In this document: piece after piece, positions 44,456-53,142 of the stretch
How the letters are laid out: every line of letters starts with the position of its first letter
How positions within the stretch are numbered: the first letter of the stretch is position 1
NCBI GenBank assembly: GCA_017936685.1
Contig: JAGBFA010000009.1
Coordinates: 124,001 to 188,000 of the forward strand
DNA: 64,000 nucleotides
Source: Alistipes sp.
GTDB taxonomy: Bacteria; Bacteroidota; Bacteroidia; Bacteroidales; Rikenellaceae
Reading direction: 5' to 3'
Program-made: the position numbers and the translations under genes
Notes under the pieces: model-generated
The model's database searches: none
Seen by the model: the letters and a program-made list of their open reading frames with translations, nothing else
What the model was told of the DNA's origin: nothing

Positions 44456-44487
44456 TTTGTCGTGTTCGCAGATTTTTATTATTTTTG
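44456..44487 (+). promoter_or_regulatory. Promoter of the PqqD-like gene
   Basis: TTTG (44456-44459), 20 bases, TATTTTTG (44480-44487) is a full consensus. The expected transcript start near 44493-44496 lies after the ATG at 44490, which decides for the ATG at 44514 as translation start. Confidence 0.75.
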
Positions 44488-44513
44488 CCATGACTAAACG
44501 GTCTCTTAAAGAC

Positions 44514-44783
44514 ATGAAACTGAAAAACGGATATAAAGTACGCGAGATGGCCGGCGAGCATGTGGTGATCATGCAGGGTCGCTTGGGCAGTGACCTGACG
44601 CGCATAATATCGCTCAACGAATCGTCGCTGTATCTGTGGCAGGCCATCGACGGCAAGGATTTCGATACGGAGTCGCTGGCCGATCTTCTCGTCGGGCGTT
44701 ACGACATCGATCGCCAGACGGCATTGGCCGATGCCGGCCGCTGGGTCGAGAAGCTCGCCGAGTGCGGTCTTGTGGAGATGTAG
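44514..44783 (+). CDS. PqqD-like peptide-binding protein
   Basis: The 89-residue protein (MKLKNGYKVREMAGEHVVIM) has the PqqD fold signature: an N-terminal beta-hairpin, the ISLNESSLYLWQAI helix start and C-terminal helices. Such domains bind leader peptides of modified peptides and present them to radical SAM enzymes, but single PqqD-like genes without such enzymes are common in Bacteroidales, and no radical SAM gene or precursor peptide is near. It has its own promoter and is followed after 26 bases by the His-rich gene. Confidence 0.75.
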   Translation: MKLKNGYKVREMAGEHVVIMQGRLGSDLTRIISLNESSLYLWQAIDGKDFDTESLADLLVGRYDIDRQTALADAGRWVEKLAECGLVEM

Positions 44784-44809
44784 TCGATTGCAGGAAAACG
44801 GATACGAAG

Positions 44810-45223
44810 ATGAAACGGACGGAGAGGATATTGGCATTGCTGCTGCTTCTGATCTACATGACGGCGAGCACGGGCTCGTCCGCCGCGGCTCTTCTGTGTC
44901 CTCTTCATCACGGACATTGTCATCACGAACATGTGCACCACTCCGAGGAGTGCGTATGCCACGGACTCTCGTTCGAGGATTCGTGCCACGGTCACATGCA
45001 CGTGCAATATACGGGCGCATATGCCGATCGTATGGACGATTTGCGTCAGACGTTCCTCTCGTCGCTTCTGTTGCATGCAGCCATAGTATGCAGCGTTGTC
45101 GATGAAATATGTCCGCCCGATACCGACTTCGTCGACGGATATCCTTTCGTCGGTACGCCGCCGCCATTGAGCGAGGCTCATGCGCGGGTGGCGTCGCTTC
45201 GCGCCCCGCCCGCTGCGGTTTAA
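44810..45223 (+). CDS. Small secreted His-rich protein
   Basis: The 137-residue protein has an N-terminal hydrophobic segment or signal peptide (ILALLLLLIYMTASTGSSAA) and a metal-binding cluster CPLHHGHCHHEHVHHSEECV and CHGLSFEDSCHGHMH. A second hydrophobic stretch, SSLLLHAAIVCSVV, lies near 95. It precedes a TonB receptor (65 bases) and an HMA protein, so it may bind or sense copper, zinc or nickel (inference). I recognise the type as frequent in Bacteroidales but know no proven function. Confidence 0.7.
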   Translation: MKRTERILALLLLLIYMTASTGSSAAALLCPLHHGHCHHEHVHHSEECVCHGLSFEDSCHGHMHVQYTGAYADRMDDLRQTFLSSLLLHAAIVCSVVDEICPPDTDFVDGYPFVGTPPPLSEAHARVASLRAPPAAV

Positions 45224-45288
45224 GTTGTACCGGAGGCGATAGCGACATCGCCCCCTGTTGGTCATATCTTAAACTCAAAGCGGATAAT

Positions 45289-47634
45289 ATGAAAAAATCA
45301 ACACTTATCTTATTTATATTGTTCTGTCCCATCGTAGTTTGGGCGCAGAACATCGGCGGCCGCATAGTAGCGGCCGATACGGGCGAAGCACTGCCCGGAG
45401 CCTCTATCTTCTGGCAGGGCACCACAAGCGGCACCACAAGCGGCACCGACGGCCGTTTCACGCTGCCGCGCACGGCAGAGACCTCTCTTCTGACGGTGGA
45501 GTTCCTGGACTATGCCACGCAGCAGATCGACGTTGCGGCCGACATGAACGACATCACGGTGGAGATGGCCCCCGGCGACGAGATATCGATCGATGCCGTG
45601 ATGGTGGAGACGCGCCAGCGCGGCAACTACTCCAAGCAGAGCGGCATCACGCGCAACGAGCAGATATCGTTCGCCGGTCTGTGCAAGATGGCGTGCTGCA
45701 ATCTGGCCGAGTCGTTCGAGAACTCGGCATCGGTTACGGTGGGTTACAGCGATGCCATATCGGGTGCGCGACAGATCAAGATGTTGGGTCTGGCCGGCAC
45801 CTACACGCAGATACTCGACGAGAACCGTCCCGTGATGCAGGGCTCGGGCGCATCTTACGGCCTGAGCTACACGCCCGGCATGTGGCTCAACTCGATACAG
45901 GTATCGAAGGGCGTGGCTTCGGTCACGGCCGGACACGAGGCCATCACCGGACAGATCAACCTCGAACACCGCAAGCCCACCGACGACGAGCGTCTGTTTC
46001 TCAACCTCTATTTCGACAGCGAGCTGCGTCCCGAGATCAACCTTTCGACGGCCTTCCCGCTGACGGCCGACAAACGCCTGTCGACCGTTATACTGGCTCA
46101 CGGCTCGATGGATACGCGCCGCTACGACCACAATCACGACGGTTTTGTCGACATGCCCAAGGCCAACCAGATCAATGTGGCCAACAAGTGGTTATACCAG
46201 ACCGCGGGCGGCACGCAGATACGCTGGGGCTGGAAAGTGGTCAACGAGGAGCGCACGGGCGGTCAGATGGATTATCGCAACTCCATGCGCGAGCAGATGT
46301 GGCAGAGTGTCGCCACCGACGCACCGATCTACGGCTCGAAGATCCATAACCGCGACATCAACGCCTACCTCAAAGTGGGAATACCCATAGGCGAGGAGCA
46401 GGCATTCGGCGGCGACGAGGCAGATGCCGTGCAGAACAATCTGGCGATGATATTCGACTACGACAACTACTCGACCGACTCCTACTTCGGTATCAACGAC
46501 GCCAAGGTCGGCGAGAATGCGCTGTCGTTCAATATTATGTATGCCCACTATTTCTCGAAACGCTCGTCGCTCAACGTCGGTGCTTCGGCGCATGTGCGCA
46601 TGCTCGACAACGACTATTTCACCCGCACGGTCACAGACGGTGCAATCGCCGACGCATGGTCGCTCACGGGCAGCAGCACGCTGTCCGAGCCGGGCGTATA
46701 TGCCGAATACACCTATTCGATCAAAGACAAGTTCTCGCTCGTGGTGGGCATGCGCGCCGACTACTCGACCGTCGGCGGCCAATACTATATCAAGAACATG
46801 GACGACCGTGTGCTGTTCACACCGCGCTCGCACCTGCGTTGGAGCATCACGCCGCGCACGACGCTGCGTGCCTCGGCCGGTATGGGCTATCGCCGTGTCA
46901 ACCTCATCACGGACAATATCTGGGTGATGACCACCTCGCGCACGATACGTCTGGCGGACGATCTGCTCGACGGCGGCGACGACATGGAGTCGGCCATAAC
47001 CTTCGGCGGCAGCCTGTCGCAGACGTTCCGTTTGGCGGGCGACGACCAGGCCACGATCAGCTTCGACTACTTCCGTTCGCAGTTCTTCAACACTATGGTG
47101 TTCGATCAGGAGAATGCCGCGAATGAGATCGTCATATACAACTCGAAGGATCGCGCCTACACCGATAACTACCAGATCGATTTCAACTGGACGCCCGTGC
47201 GCGGACTCGACATATTCGCCACGTTCCGCTACACCAACTCCCGCATAACGCTCGACCGCGGCGGCGAGAAGATCGGCGTGGAGCGTCCGCTGACCTCGCG
47301 CTACAAGGGACTGCTGAACGTGCAGTATTCGGTGCGCCGCTGGACCTTCGATGCCACGGCACAGTACAACGGCCCGATGCGCCTGCCCTCGCTCGACGGC
47401 AACCTTTCCGAGGAGCGTCTCTCGCCCTCTTACCCGATGTTCTACGCGCAGGTGAGCTACCGCGCAAGCAACCTCACGCTCTATGCCGGTTGCGAGAACA
47501 TAGGCAACTACATGCAGATGGATCCCATTCTCGGTGCTTCGGCACCATATTCGCCGGGCTTCAACTCGTCGGTGGTATGGGGCCCGCTGATGGGACGCAA
47601 GTTTTATATAGGATTGAGACTGAACATATATTAA
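45289..47634 (+). CDS. TonB-dependent outer-membrane receptor, probably for metal
   Basis: The 781-residue receptor has a signal peptide (1-19), a carboxypeptidase-regulatory-like domain (about 20-100, IGGRIVAADTGEALPGASIF), a plug with the unusual Cys pair LCKMACCNLAESFENSASV, and a 22-strand barrel ending KFYIGLRLNIY. In the N-terminal domain a 12-base unit encoding GTTS is repeated. It is smaller than SusC proteins (about 1000) and has no SusD partner. The flanking His-rich and HMA genes support metal uptake, most likely copper or a metal complex (inference). Confidence 0.9.
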   Translation: MKKSTLILFILFCPIVVWAQNIGGRIVAADTGEALPGASIFWQGTTSGTTSGTDGRFTLPRTAETSLLTVEFLDYATQQIDVAADMNDITVEMAPGDEISIDAVMVETRQRGNYSKQSGITRNEQISFAGLCKMACCNLAESFENSASVTVGYSDAISGARQIKMLGLAGTYTQILDENRPVMQGSGASYGLSYTPGMWLNSIQVSKGVASVTAGHEAITGQINLEHRKPTDDERLFLNLYFDSELRPEINLSTAFPLTADKRLSTVILAHGSMDTRRYDHNHDGFVDMPKANQINVANKWLYQTAGGTQIRWGWKVVNEERTGGQMDYRNSMREQMWQSVATDAPIYGSKIHNRDINAYLKVGIPIGEEQAFGGDEADAVQNNLAMIFDYDNYSTDSYFGINDAKVGENALSFNIMYAHYFSKRSSLNVGASAHVRMLDNDYFTRTVTDGAIADAWSLTGSSTLSEPGVYAEYTYSIKDKFSLVVGMRADYSTVGGQYYIKNMDDRVLFTPRSHLRWSITPRTTLRASAGMGYRRVNLITDNIWVMTTSRTIRLADDLLDGGDDMESAITFGGSLSQTFRLAGDDQATISFDYFRSQFFNTMVFDQENAANEIVIYNSKDRAYTDNYQIDFNWTPVRGLDIFATFRYTNSRITLDRGGEKIGVERPLTSRYKGLLNVQYSVRRWTFDATAQYNGPMRLPSLDGNLSEERLSPSYPMFYAQVSYRASNLTLYAGCENIGNYMQMDPILGASAPYSPGFNSSVVWGPLMGRKFYIGLRLNIY

Positions 47635-47646
47635 AACCAAAATAGA

Positions 47647-47943
47647 ATGAAAAAGATCATCACACTGTGCCTTGTGGCACTCATGACCGTGGGCATAGCC
47701 TCGGCACAACAGAAAAAGACGGATAAGAAGACAGTAACCACCGAGTTCCTGACCGACATCGACTGCCCTCACTGCGCAAAGAAGATCGACAACACGATCC
47801 CCTACGAAAAGGGCGTCAAGGAGGTCAAGGTGGACGTGCCGACCAAGACGGTCACCATCACCTACGACCCCTCGAAGACCGACGATGCCACCCTTATCAA
47901 GGCTCTGGCCAAGCTGAAAGTCAAGGCTGAGGTGAAGAGATAG
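47647..47943 (+). CDS. Secreted heavy-metal-associated (HMA) domain protein
   Basis: The 98-residue protein has a signal peptide (MKKIITLCLVALMTVGIASA) and one HMA domain with the CxxC site in TDIDCPHCAKKIDNTI. It binds a soft metal ion, copper by family analogy, in the periplasm. It lies 12 bases after the TonB receptor and belongs to the same transcript, which ends at the following hairpin. Confidence 0.9.
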   Translation: MKKIITLCLVALMTVGIASAQQKKTDKKTVTTEFLTDIDCPHCAKKIDNTIPYEKGVKEVKVDVPTKTVTITYDPSKTDDATLIKALAKLKVKAEVKR

Positions 47944-47966
47944 AACTCACGTTCCGGCTATAATGA

Positions 47967-47995
47967 ATACGGGCACCTGTTGCAGGTGCCCGTAT
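47967..47995 (+). terminator. Terminator of the metal cluster
   Basis: ATACGGGCACCTG and CAGGTGCCCGTAT form a perfect 13-bp stem with a three-base loop, followed by CTGTTATTT. It may also stop the convergent gene at 48019. Confidence 0.8.
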
Positions 47996-48018
47996 CTGTT
48001 ATTTACGCTTGTGCAGGA

Positions 48019-48687
48019 TTAGTTGGTCCACATCGTGTATTGATTGTAGACACTGCCGCGATTGACTATCTTTATGGTGAACACCGTCGTATAGTATGGA
48101 ATAAATGCCACATAGCAATCGTCGGTATAATCGTCGTCCTTGGTTATCAGATTTCCGTTGGCATCATATACATATACATCGAGATCGGTATCGCCGTCAC
48201 CCGATACGAATACTTCGGCAGTCGAACCTGCATAGAACTTTATACAATAAGTATCCGTAGAGTGAGCCAAAACTCTTTCAACGGTTTTTGATGGTCCGTT
48301 GACGCGGCCGCGGCTTACGCCGTTATCGACCTTCACCTGATCGGCCAGTGCCAGCAATGTGGCATCGCCGTCGGCATACTTGCGGGCATCTTTGAGCAGC
48401 TGCTCGACCGAAAGCTCCGCCTTTTGTGCCTTGTCGTCGGCCGTGCCCTCGCCCTTGTCGAACGACTCGGGGGCAAGCTCGTGAGTGGGTACGCCGCTGA
48501 GAATGCGTGCCGCCTCGATCAGAGCCGATGCCGAGTAGGTCTCGTAGCCGTATCTGGCCAGATCCGATGCTAAACGCAGCTGCGTCATCTGTTCGCTTGC
48601 GGGTTGCTGTGCCTCGCCCGTCTTCTCCTGAGAGAACGAGATTTGTGCCGTGGCAATGAATGCCAATGTCAAAAAGATTTTTTTCAT
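48019..48687 (-). CDS. Secreted protein with PPC-like beta domain, partner of the CHAT gene
   Basis: The 222-residue protein has a signal peptide (MKKIFLTLAFIATAQISFSQ), a helical middle (about 30-130) and a C-terminal beta domain (about 135-222) whose VFVSGDGDTDLDVYVYDANG motif matches the pre-peptidase C-terminal (PPC) type. It starts 31 bases after the stop of the large CHAT gene. It could be a substrate or a regulator of it; this is inference from position only. No catalytic motif is visible. Confidence 0.75.
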   Translation of the reverse strand: MKKIFLTLAFIATAQISFSQEKTGEAQQPASEQMTQLRLASDLARYGYETYSASALIEAARILSGVPTHELAPESFDKGEGTADDKAQKAELSVEQLLKDARKYADGDATLLALADQVKVDNGVSRGRVNGPSKTVERVLAHSTDTYCIKFYAGSTAEVFVSGDGDTDLDVYVYDANGNLITKDDDYTDDCYVAFIPYYTTVFTIKIVNRGSVYNQYTMWTN

Positions 48688-48718
48688 GGTAAAATTTATT
48701 TAAGTTAAACAAAAAAGG

Positions 48719-51700
48719 TTAATCCAACATGATAAATGCCGCCCAGTCCAGATCGGGATACTCGGCTTTGGTGCTTTCTTGTGCTGCACGGAATGCTTCG
48801 TGACGCTCCATGCCGCCGGTCAGATTGCGGTAAAACTCTGTCATCATATATTGCGTCATATCGCTGTGCACCTCCCAAAGAGTCATGATGATGGTACCGA
48901 CACCGGCCTGTTTGAAACCTCGCTGCAATCCGAAAACACCGTCGCCCGTCACCTCGCCCTGTGCGGTCTGACATGCCGACAGTACGACCATATCGACCGA
49001 CGAGAGATCCATATCGGCTATCTCGCGCGCAAACAGCAACCCGTCTTCGCGATCGTCGGGGGCAGGATTGCGCTTGCCCGACATTACCAATCCCGACCGC
49101 AACATGGGCGACAACTCTTCGTCGGTAGACTGGTAATCCGCTTTGCCTTCCATGTAAAAACCGTGTGTGCCTATATGCAGCAGTTCGAACTTCCGGCCCG
49201 ACAATGCCTTGAACGACTCCTCCACGCCTTTGTCGCCGACAATCAGTTCGGGACGTATGCCGCGATTATCCAGCATGGCTGCAATGTCGACCGCCTCACG
49301 ATAGGTTTGCGGCAATTCGCTGCGCGGCACCTCGTTGCCCGATGACGAGCCGCGCGATACTCCCAGATCGACATCTCGATATGCCCTTGTCGCCTCCGAC
49401 AAGGCCTCGTCGCCCATTTCGTAATTCAATCCACCGTATAATACGGCATTGCTCCATTTCGTTTCGGTGCGATCGTGGCATAGCTCACGAGTCGACGACA
49501 ATCTACGCAGCGTATATCGGTCGTCGGCTGTTCGTCGGTCTTCACCCGAGGGCCTGACGGCACCTATATTCATCATATTCATAACTCCGTCGGCCGAGAA
49601 ATAGACAGTCTCGCCTTCGGCTATATATGCTTGCAGCGGCTGCCATATCAACGACCATAATTCGGTTATTTTAAAGCTATTATACAGCCGCCGGTTTTGC
49701 ATCTGATCGAGACTTACATATTTTCGTAGCACCGACTCGCGGCATAGCTCCACCATGCGGGGTGTCTCCCAGCCGCGGCGCAATACGACGGCCACATACA
49801 ACGGATCGGACTGTGCGTCTTCGCCGTTGGCCAGTCGCATGAACTCTATGGCTGCTTCGTGCTCGCCGAGCCGACTCTGCACCTCGCGCCAGCCTACCGT
49901 ATGCTCGCCGGTCATGTCGCTGTCGATGCCCATGCGGCGCACGGCCGTGTTTATGTCGCGTTGGGCAGCCGTCATAGCCTCGCGCAGAAACTGCATCTGC
50001 GTGGGATCGCCGCCTCGCATCGACATGTTGTCGAGCCGCGCCGACAACTCTTTCATCTGGGCATAACGCTCGCGCACGATAGAATCGGGGTGCTCGGTCA
50101 GCATGCGGTCTATGCGGTTGCCCGCGCTCAGCAACAGCCCTTTCATCATCAGACTGTAATCGTAGGCGCACGAGGCAAGTATCGATTGCCGCTCCTCGTC
50201 GCCGCGTGCCGCCTCCCATATCTCCTTAAAGAGGTTCTGCTCCGCTATCGTGCTCCAAAAACGTTCGCGCTCCTCCGACGACAGATTGTAGAGTTTGTTG
50301 TCTATCTCGGCCTTGATGTTCTCTATATAATTGTCGGCCGTGGAGCGCATGCACTCCATGTCGCCGATATGTGCCGCGCACGACATCATCTCGCAATAGA
50401 ATGCCGGAGTGCACATCGGTGCGTATTGCTCCGAATAATAATTATTATAGGTATCGACAGCCTGCTGCCAATCCTTTGTTTTGTAATATAGTTCCGACTT
50501 GCCGAGTTCGAGCCAAGCCCGATCTTCTTTCAGCATGTCGTATTGCAGAGCGAGATTTGATGTCTCCAAAGACTTTTCGTAATTCTCCTGCGTATAGTAT
50601 GAGTCGCTGATCAATCCCAATACCCATACTTTCTCCTCGTCGCTTTGCAGCCGGTCGACCATCGACATCACCCTGTCGGCCAGCGTGGCGGCAAACTCTT
50701 GGTGGTGACACGCTGCCAGTATTGCCGCGCATTTGGCTGTACAGATCAGATCGGGAGACAAAGATTCATCGTTATATTCGCATGTCTCGATATAGTGTAA
50801 AATGTAATTATAGAGTATCTCGTATGCCTTGTCGAAATTGCCCAAGGTGTAATATATCAAGGCGATATCGGCAATATCATACGGGACGATGTTTTTTATA
50901 GGAATACCGTTATAGTAATTCAATGCCGGTTCTATTATGTCGAGAGCCAGTGCGGTATCTCCGTCATAGCAGAATGCCTGATTGGCAAGCATCATAGATG
51001 CCAATACGAATATCTCTTCGTCGCACTGAAATTCGGTAAGTAGCGGGTTGAGGGGGCGACCGACGCTTAGGTCTCCCGGGTGTATTTGTTTCCAAACTTC
51101 ACGAAGCATCTTCGTAAATTCAGAGCAGTATTGTGCGTATATTTCGTTGCAGTTATCGTCTGTAAACTCATAGGGAACACACCCGGGCAAATAGTCGGCG
51201 AATCGATATCCTGCCTCGCGCAATTCGTTGCGATATGTCAGAAAATCTGCTACGGTCTGTAAATCGGTATTTGCATTTTGTGTCTCTATGGAGGAGAATA
51301 TGTTATCGCAAACTATCGATCCATATCTATTCGTGTACTCCTCTTTTGCAATATTAAGAAGTTCGCTGTGTTTGCCGATTGCTTGAGATGACGTAACTAA
51401 TATACTACCTAACCATACTTCCGTATAAGGAGGTAATGTATATATTGTCAGTTTTATCAGATCGTGGGCGTTATTCGTGATAAGTTCATATTGCTCGGCA
51501 TTAAAGGCATTTGCCACAGCATCGCATATCTCGAACTCCAATCGTTTGGGTACATTGCTTGAATAGCTGCGGAAATTACTGTACAGTCTTATATACAATC
51601 CCTCCGGAGCGGGATCGATGTTTTTCATATATGTATCGTCGCCATACAGCATATATTCTATGTAGTGCAGATAGTTATAACACCAATTTTTTACTCCTAA

Positions 51701-52198
51701 TGTTTTTAACTCTTCTGCATTCATAGCATAATTGGACATACAGTAGGCCAGTGTGCAGAACTCGTTTAGCAGTCCTCCGACGGCTTCGCTGGGTGTGCCT
51801 TGCGACAGATATTGATCCACCAGCATCTCACGCCCCATGGCCATGCGGCGGAACATCTCCTCCTCCGAGGCCAGACGCTTCACTGCGGCGTTCATGCACG
51901 GCAGGTAGTGACTGCGTATGGTTGCAAGCGATATTTTGTCGATATGGGCGGGCAGCAGGGTAGTGATGCGCGACACGAAATCGAGCAGGTGCGTCCGGTC
52001 GAGTCCGGCGACGAACTCCGGCAAATCCATCTGCACGGCTGCATCGGGATCGAGGTTCAGCCGACCGAGACAGTCGTTGATTTGCGCACACTTCTCGCAC
52101 GTCGGGGAATCCGAATCCCCTGCGGGGTGTTGCGCCGAAGCCGTAGTGGCGATCGATAACACCGATGCGACAACGAGTATCGTACGTATGAATTTCAT
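48719..52198 (-). CDS. Secreted TPR-CHAT caspase-like protease
   Basis: The 1159-residue protein has a signal peptide (ILVVASVLSIATTASAQ), a long helical region with TPR-like repeats (about 400-700, for example YYTLGNFDKAYEILYNYILH and NYEKSLETSNLALQYD), and a C-terminal CHAT domain (about 880-1159). The catalytic pair appears complete: His1012 in LLHIGTHGFY and Cys1076 in VVLSACQTAQGE. CHAT domains are caspase-like cysteine proteases; here the signal peptide puts it in the periplasm or outside. The middle third is more AT-rich than both ends. It is followed by a PPC-like gene and preceded by a structured RNA. Confidence 0.88.
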   Translation of the reverse strand: MKFIRTILVVASVLSIATTASAQHPAGDSDSPTCEKCAQINDCLGRLNLDPDAAVQMDLPEFVAGLDRTHLLDFVSRITTLLPAHIDKISLATIRSHYLPCMNAAVKRLASEEEMFRRMAMGREMLVDQYLSQGTPSEAVGGLLNEFCTLAYCMSNYAMNAEELKTLGVKNWCYNYLHYIEYMLYGDDTYMKNIDPAPEGLYIRLYSNFRSYSSNVPKRLEFEICDAVANAFNAEQYELITNNAHDLIKLTIYTLPPYTEVWLGSILVTSSQAIGKHSELLNIAKEEYTNRYGSIVCDNIFSSIETQNANTDLQTVADFLTYRNELREAGYRFADYLPGCVPYEFTDDNCNEIYAQYCSEFTKMLREVWKQIHPGDLSVGRPLNPLLTEFQCDEEIFVLASMMLANQAFCYDGDTALALDIIEPALNYYNGIPIKNIVPYDIADIALIYYTLGNFDKAYEILYNYILHYIETCEYNDESLSPDLICTAKCAAILAACHHQEFAATLADRVMSMVDRLQSDEEKVWVLGLISDSYYTQENYEKSLETSNLALQYDMLKEDRAWLELGKSELYYKTKDWQQAVDTYNNYYSEQYAPMCTPAFYCEMMSCAAHIGDMECMRSTADNYIENIKAEIDNKLYNLSSEERERFWSTIAEQNLFKEIWEAARGDEERQSILASCAYDYSLMMKGLLLSAGNRIDRMLTEHPDSIVRERYAQMKELSARLDNMSMRGGDPTQMQFLREAMTAAQRDINTAVRRMGIDSDMTGEHTVGWREVQSRLGEHEAAIEFMRLANGEDAQSDPLYVAVVLRRGWETPRMVELCRESVLRKYVSLDQMQNRRLYNSFKITELWSLIWQPLQAYIAEGETVYFSADGVMNMMNIGAVRPSGEDRRTADDRYTLRRLSSTRELCHDRTETKWSNAVLYGGLNYEMGDEALSEATRAYRDVDLGVSRGSSSGNEVPRSELPQTYREAVDIAAMLDNRGIRPELIVGDKGVEESFKALSGRKFELLHIGTHGFYMEGKADYQSTDEELSPMLRSGLVMSGKRNPAPDDREDGLLFAREIADMDLSSVDMVVLSACQTAQGEVTGDGVFGLQRGFKQAGVGTIIMTLWEVHSDMTQYMMTEFYRNLTGGMERHEAFRAAQESTKAEYPDLDWAAFIMLD

Positions 52199-52227
52199 TG
52201 TTGTTATGTTGGCGGCACCGGGGTTAG

Positions 52228-52430
52228 TCTACAAACAGAAAGCGTGGTGCCGATGGCTTATTTCAGTCAAGCAGGCCTTAGGAAACCTCAGAGTATAAAA
52301 TAAGCAACAGCCCACGCCTATACCCCGAAAGGTACGACGCGGTAAGATGTCGGCCTGTTCTCTACTCTGATCGAAGTTCCTAAGTTCGCTTGACGAGAAT
52401 GCCTTACACTTCCGTGTTTGTTAAAATGTC
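52228..52430 (-). ncRNA. ssrS: Candidate 6S RNA
   Basis: On the minus strand a roughly 200-base RNA can fold into one long broken rod. The ends pair (ACAAACA near 52421 with TGTTTGT near 52231, then GGAAG with CTTTC). An internal bubble follows. Then GTCAAGC (52394-52388) pairs with GCTTGAC (52272-52266), CTTAGGAA with TTTCCTAAG, and CAGAGTA with TACTCTG. The apical part pairs AACAG with CTGTT and CCGCG with CGTGG. Closing stem, central bubble and terminal stem recall 6S RNA, which binds RNA polymerase. TATATTTG at 52442-52435 gives a promoter element at the right distance. The identification is from shape, not from sequence match. Confidence 0.5.
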
Positions 52431-52569
52431 GATACAAATATAACAAACATTTTCCGGAAATGCTCGTTAGGTCGGAGATCTTTTGCTGTTGCCAGTACAA
52501 AATTCTGCAAAACTCTGCAAAAAAGCAATATTGCGACTCTTTTTTATTCTCTTTGCGTGAGATATTGTG

Positions 52570-52985
52570 CCCTGTCATTCTGAGGAGTGCGGAACGCACG
52601 ACGTGAGAATCTCTTTTTGCGCGGCAATAGCACTACCGGCGGCGGGACTCCCGCGTCGCAACGTTGTTGCTCCTCGGAGTGACAGTATCGCAGACCTTGC
52701 CGTCCCCAACCAGATGTTTTGCTCCGCTCAACATGACATACCGCGTGTGTCATTCTGAACAAAGCAACGCGCAGTGAAGAATCTGGTTGGGGTAGACTTG
52801 CGAGGACGATTTGGCCGCCTTGTCATTCTGAGGAGTGCGGAACGCACGACGTGAGAATCTCTTTTTGCGCGGCAATAGCACTACCGCCGGCGAGACTCCC
52901 GCGTCGTCTGCGGCTCCTCGGAGTGACAGTAGTGAGTGAAGTGACTCCCACGGTCGGGCATACGCCCTTCCTCGGAGTGACAATT
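52570..52985. repeat. Intergenic array of TGTCATTCTGAGGAG-type hairpin repeats
   Basis: Two nearly identical direct units (52572-52625 and 52819-52870) share the hairpin GTGCGGAACGCAC and the text TCTTTTTGCGCGGCAATAGC. Inverted units follow each one (52645-52685 and 52892-52930), and a third inverted unit lies at 52943-52982. Between them is TCATTCTGAACAAAGC. No gene is supported in 52443-53120. Confidence 0.8.
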
Positions 52986-53120
52986 CGGGCGGAGAGACCC
53001 CTGCGGTCACCATATCCTCAAAAACGGACTTGGCGGACAAGCGGCCGATGAGTCGTAAATTCGGACGCGTGCGGCCAAAATATTTTGAGGCAAGTAGTGA
53101 CTACGTTTGTAAAAAATGTG

Positions 53121-53128
53121 TATCTTTG
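53121..53128 (+). promoter_or_regulatory. -7 element of metK
   Basis: TATCTTTG is a full match to TAnnTTTG. Transcription from it should begin near 53134-53137, just before the SAM-II-like aptamer. No -33 TTTG at the standard spacing (one is 11 bases away). Confidence 0.6.
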
Positions 53129-53142
53129 CCGCCGAAACATGA

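Noticed and set aside
46192-47772. 526-codon frame antisense to the TonB receptor
   Set aside because: Composition rich in Arg, Ala, Val and His as expected from the complement of barrel codons; the receptor on the other strand is certain.
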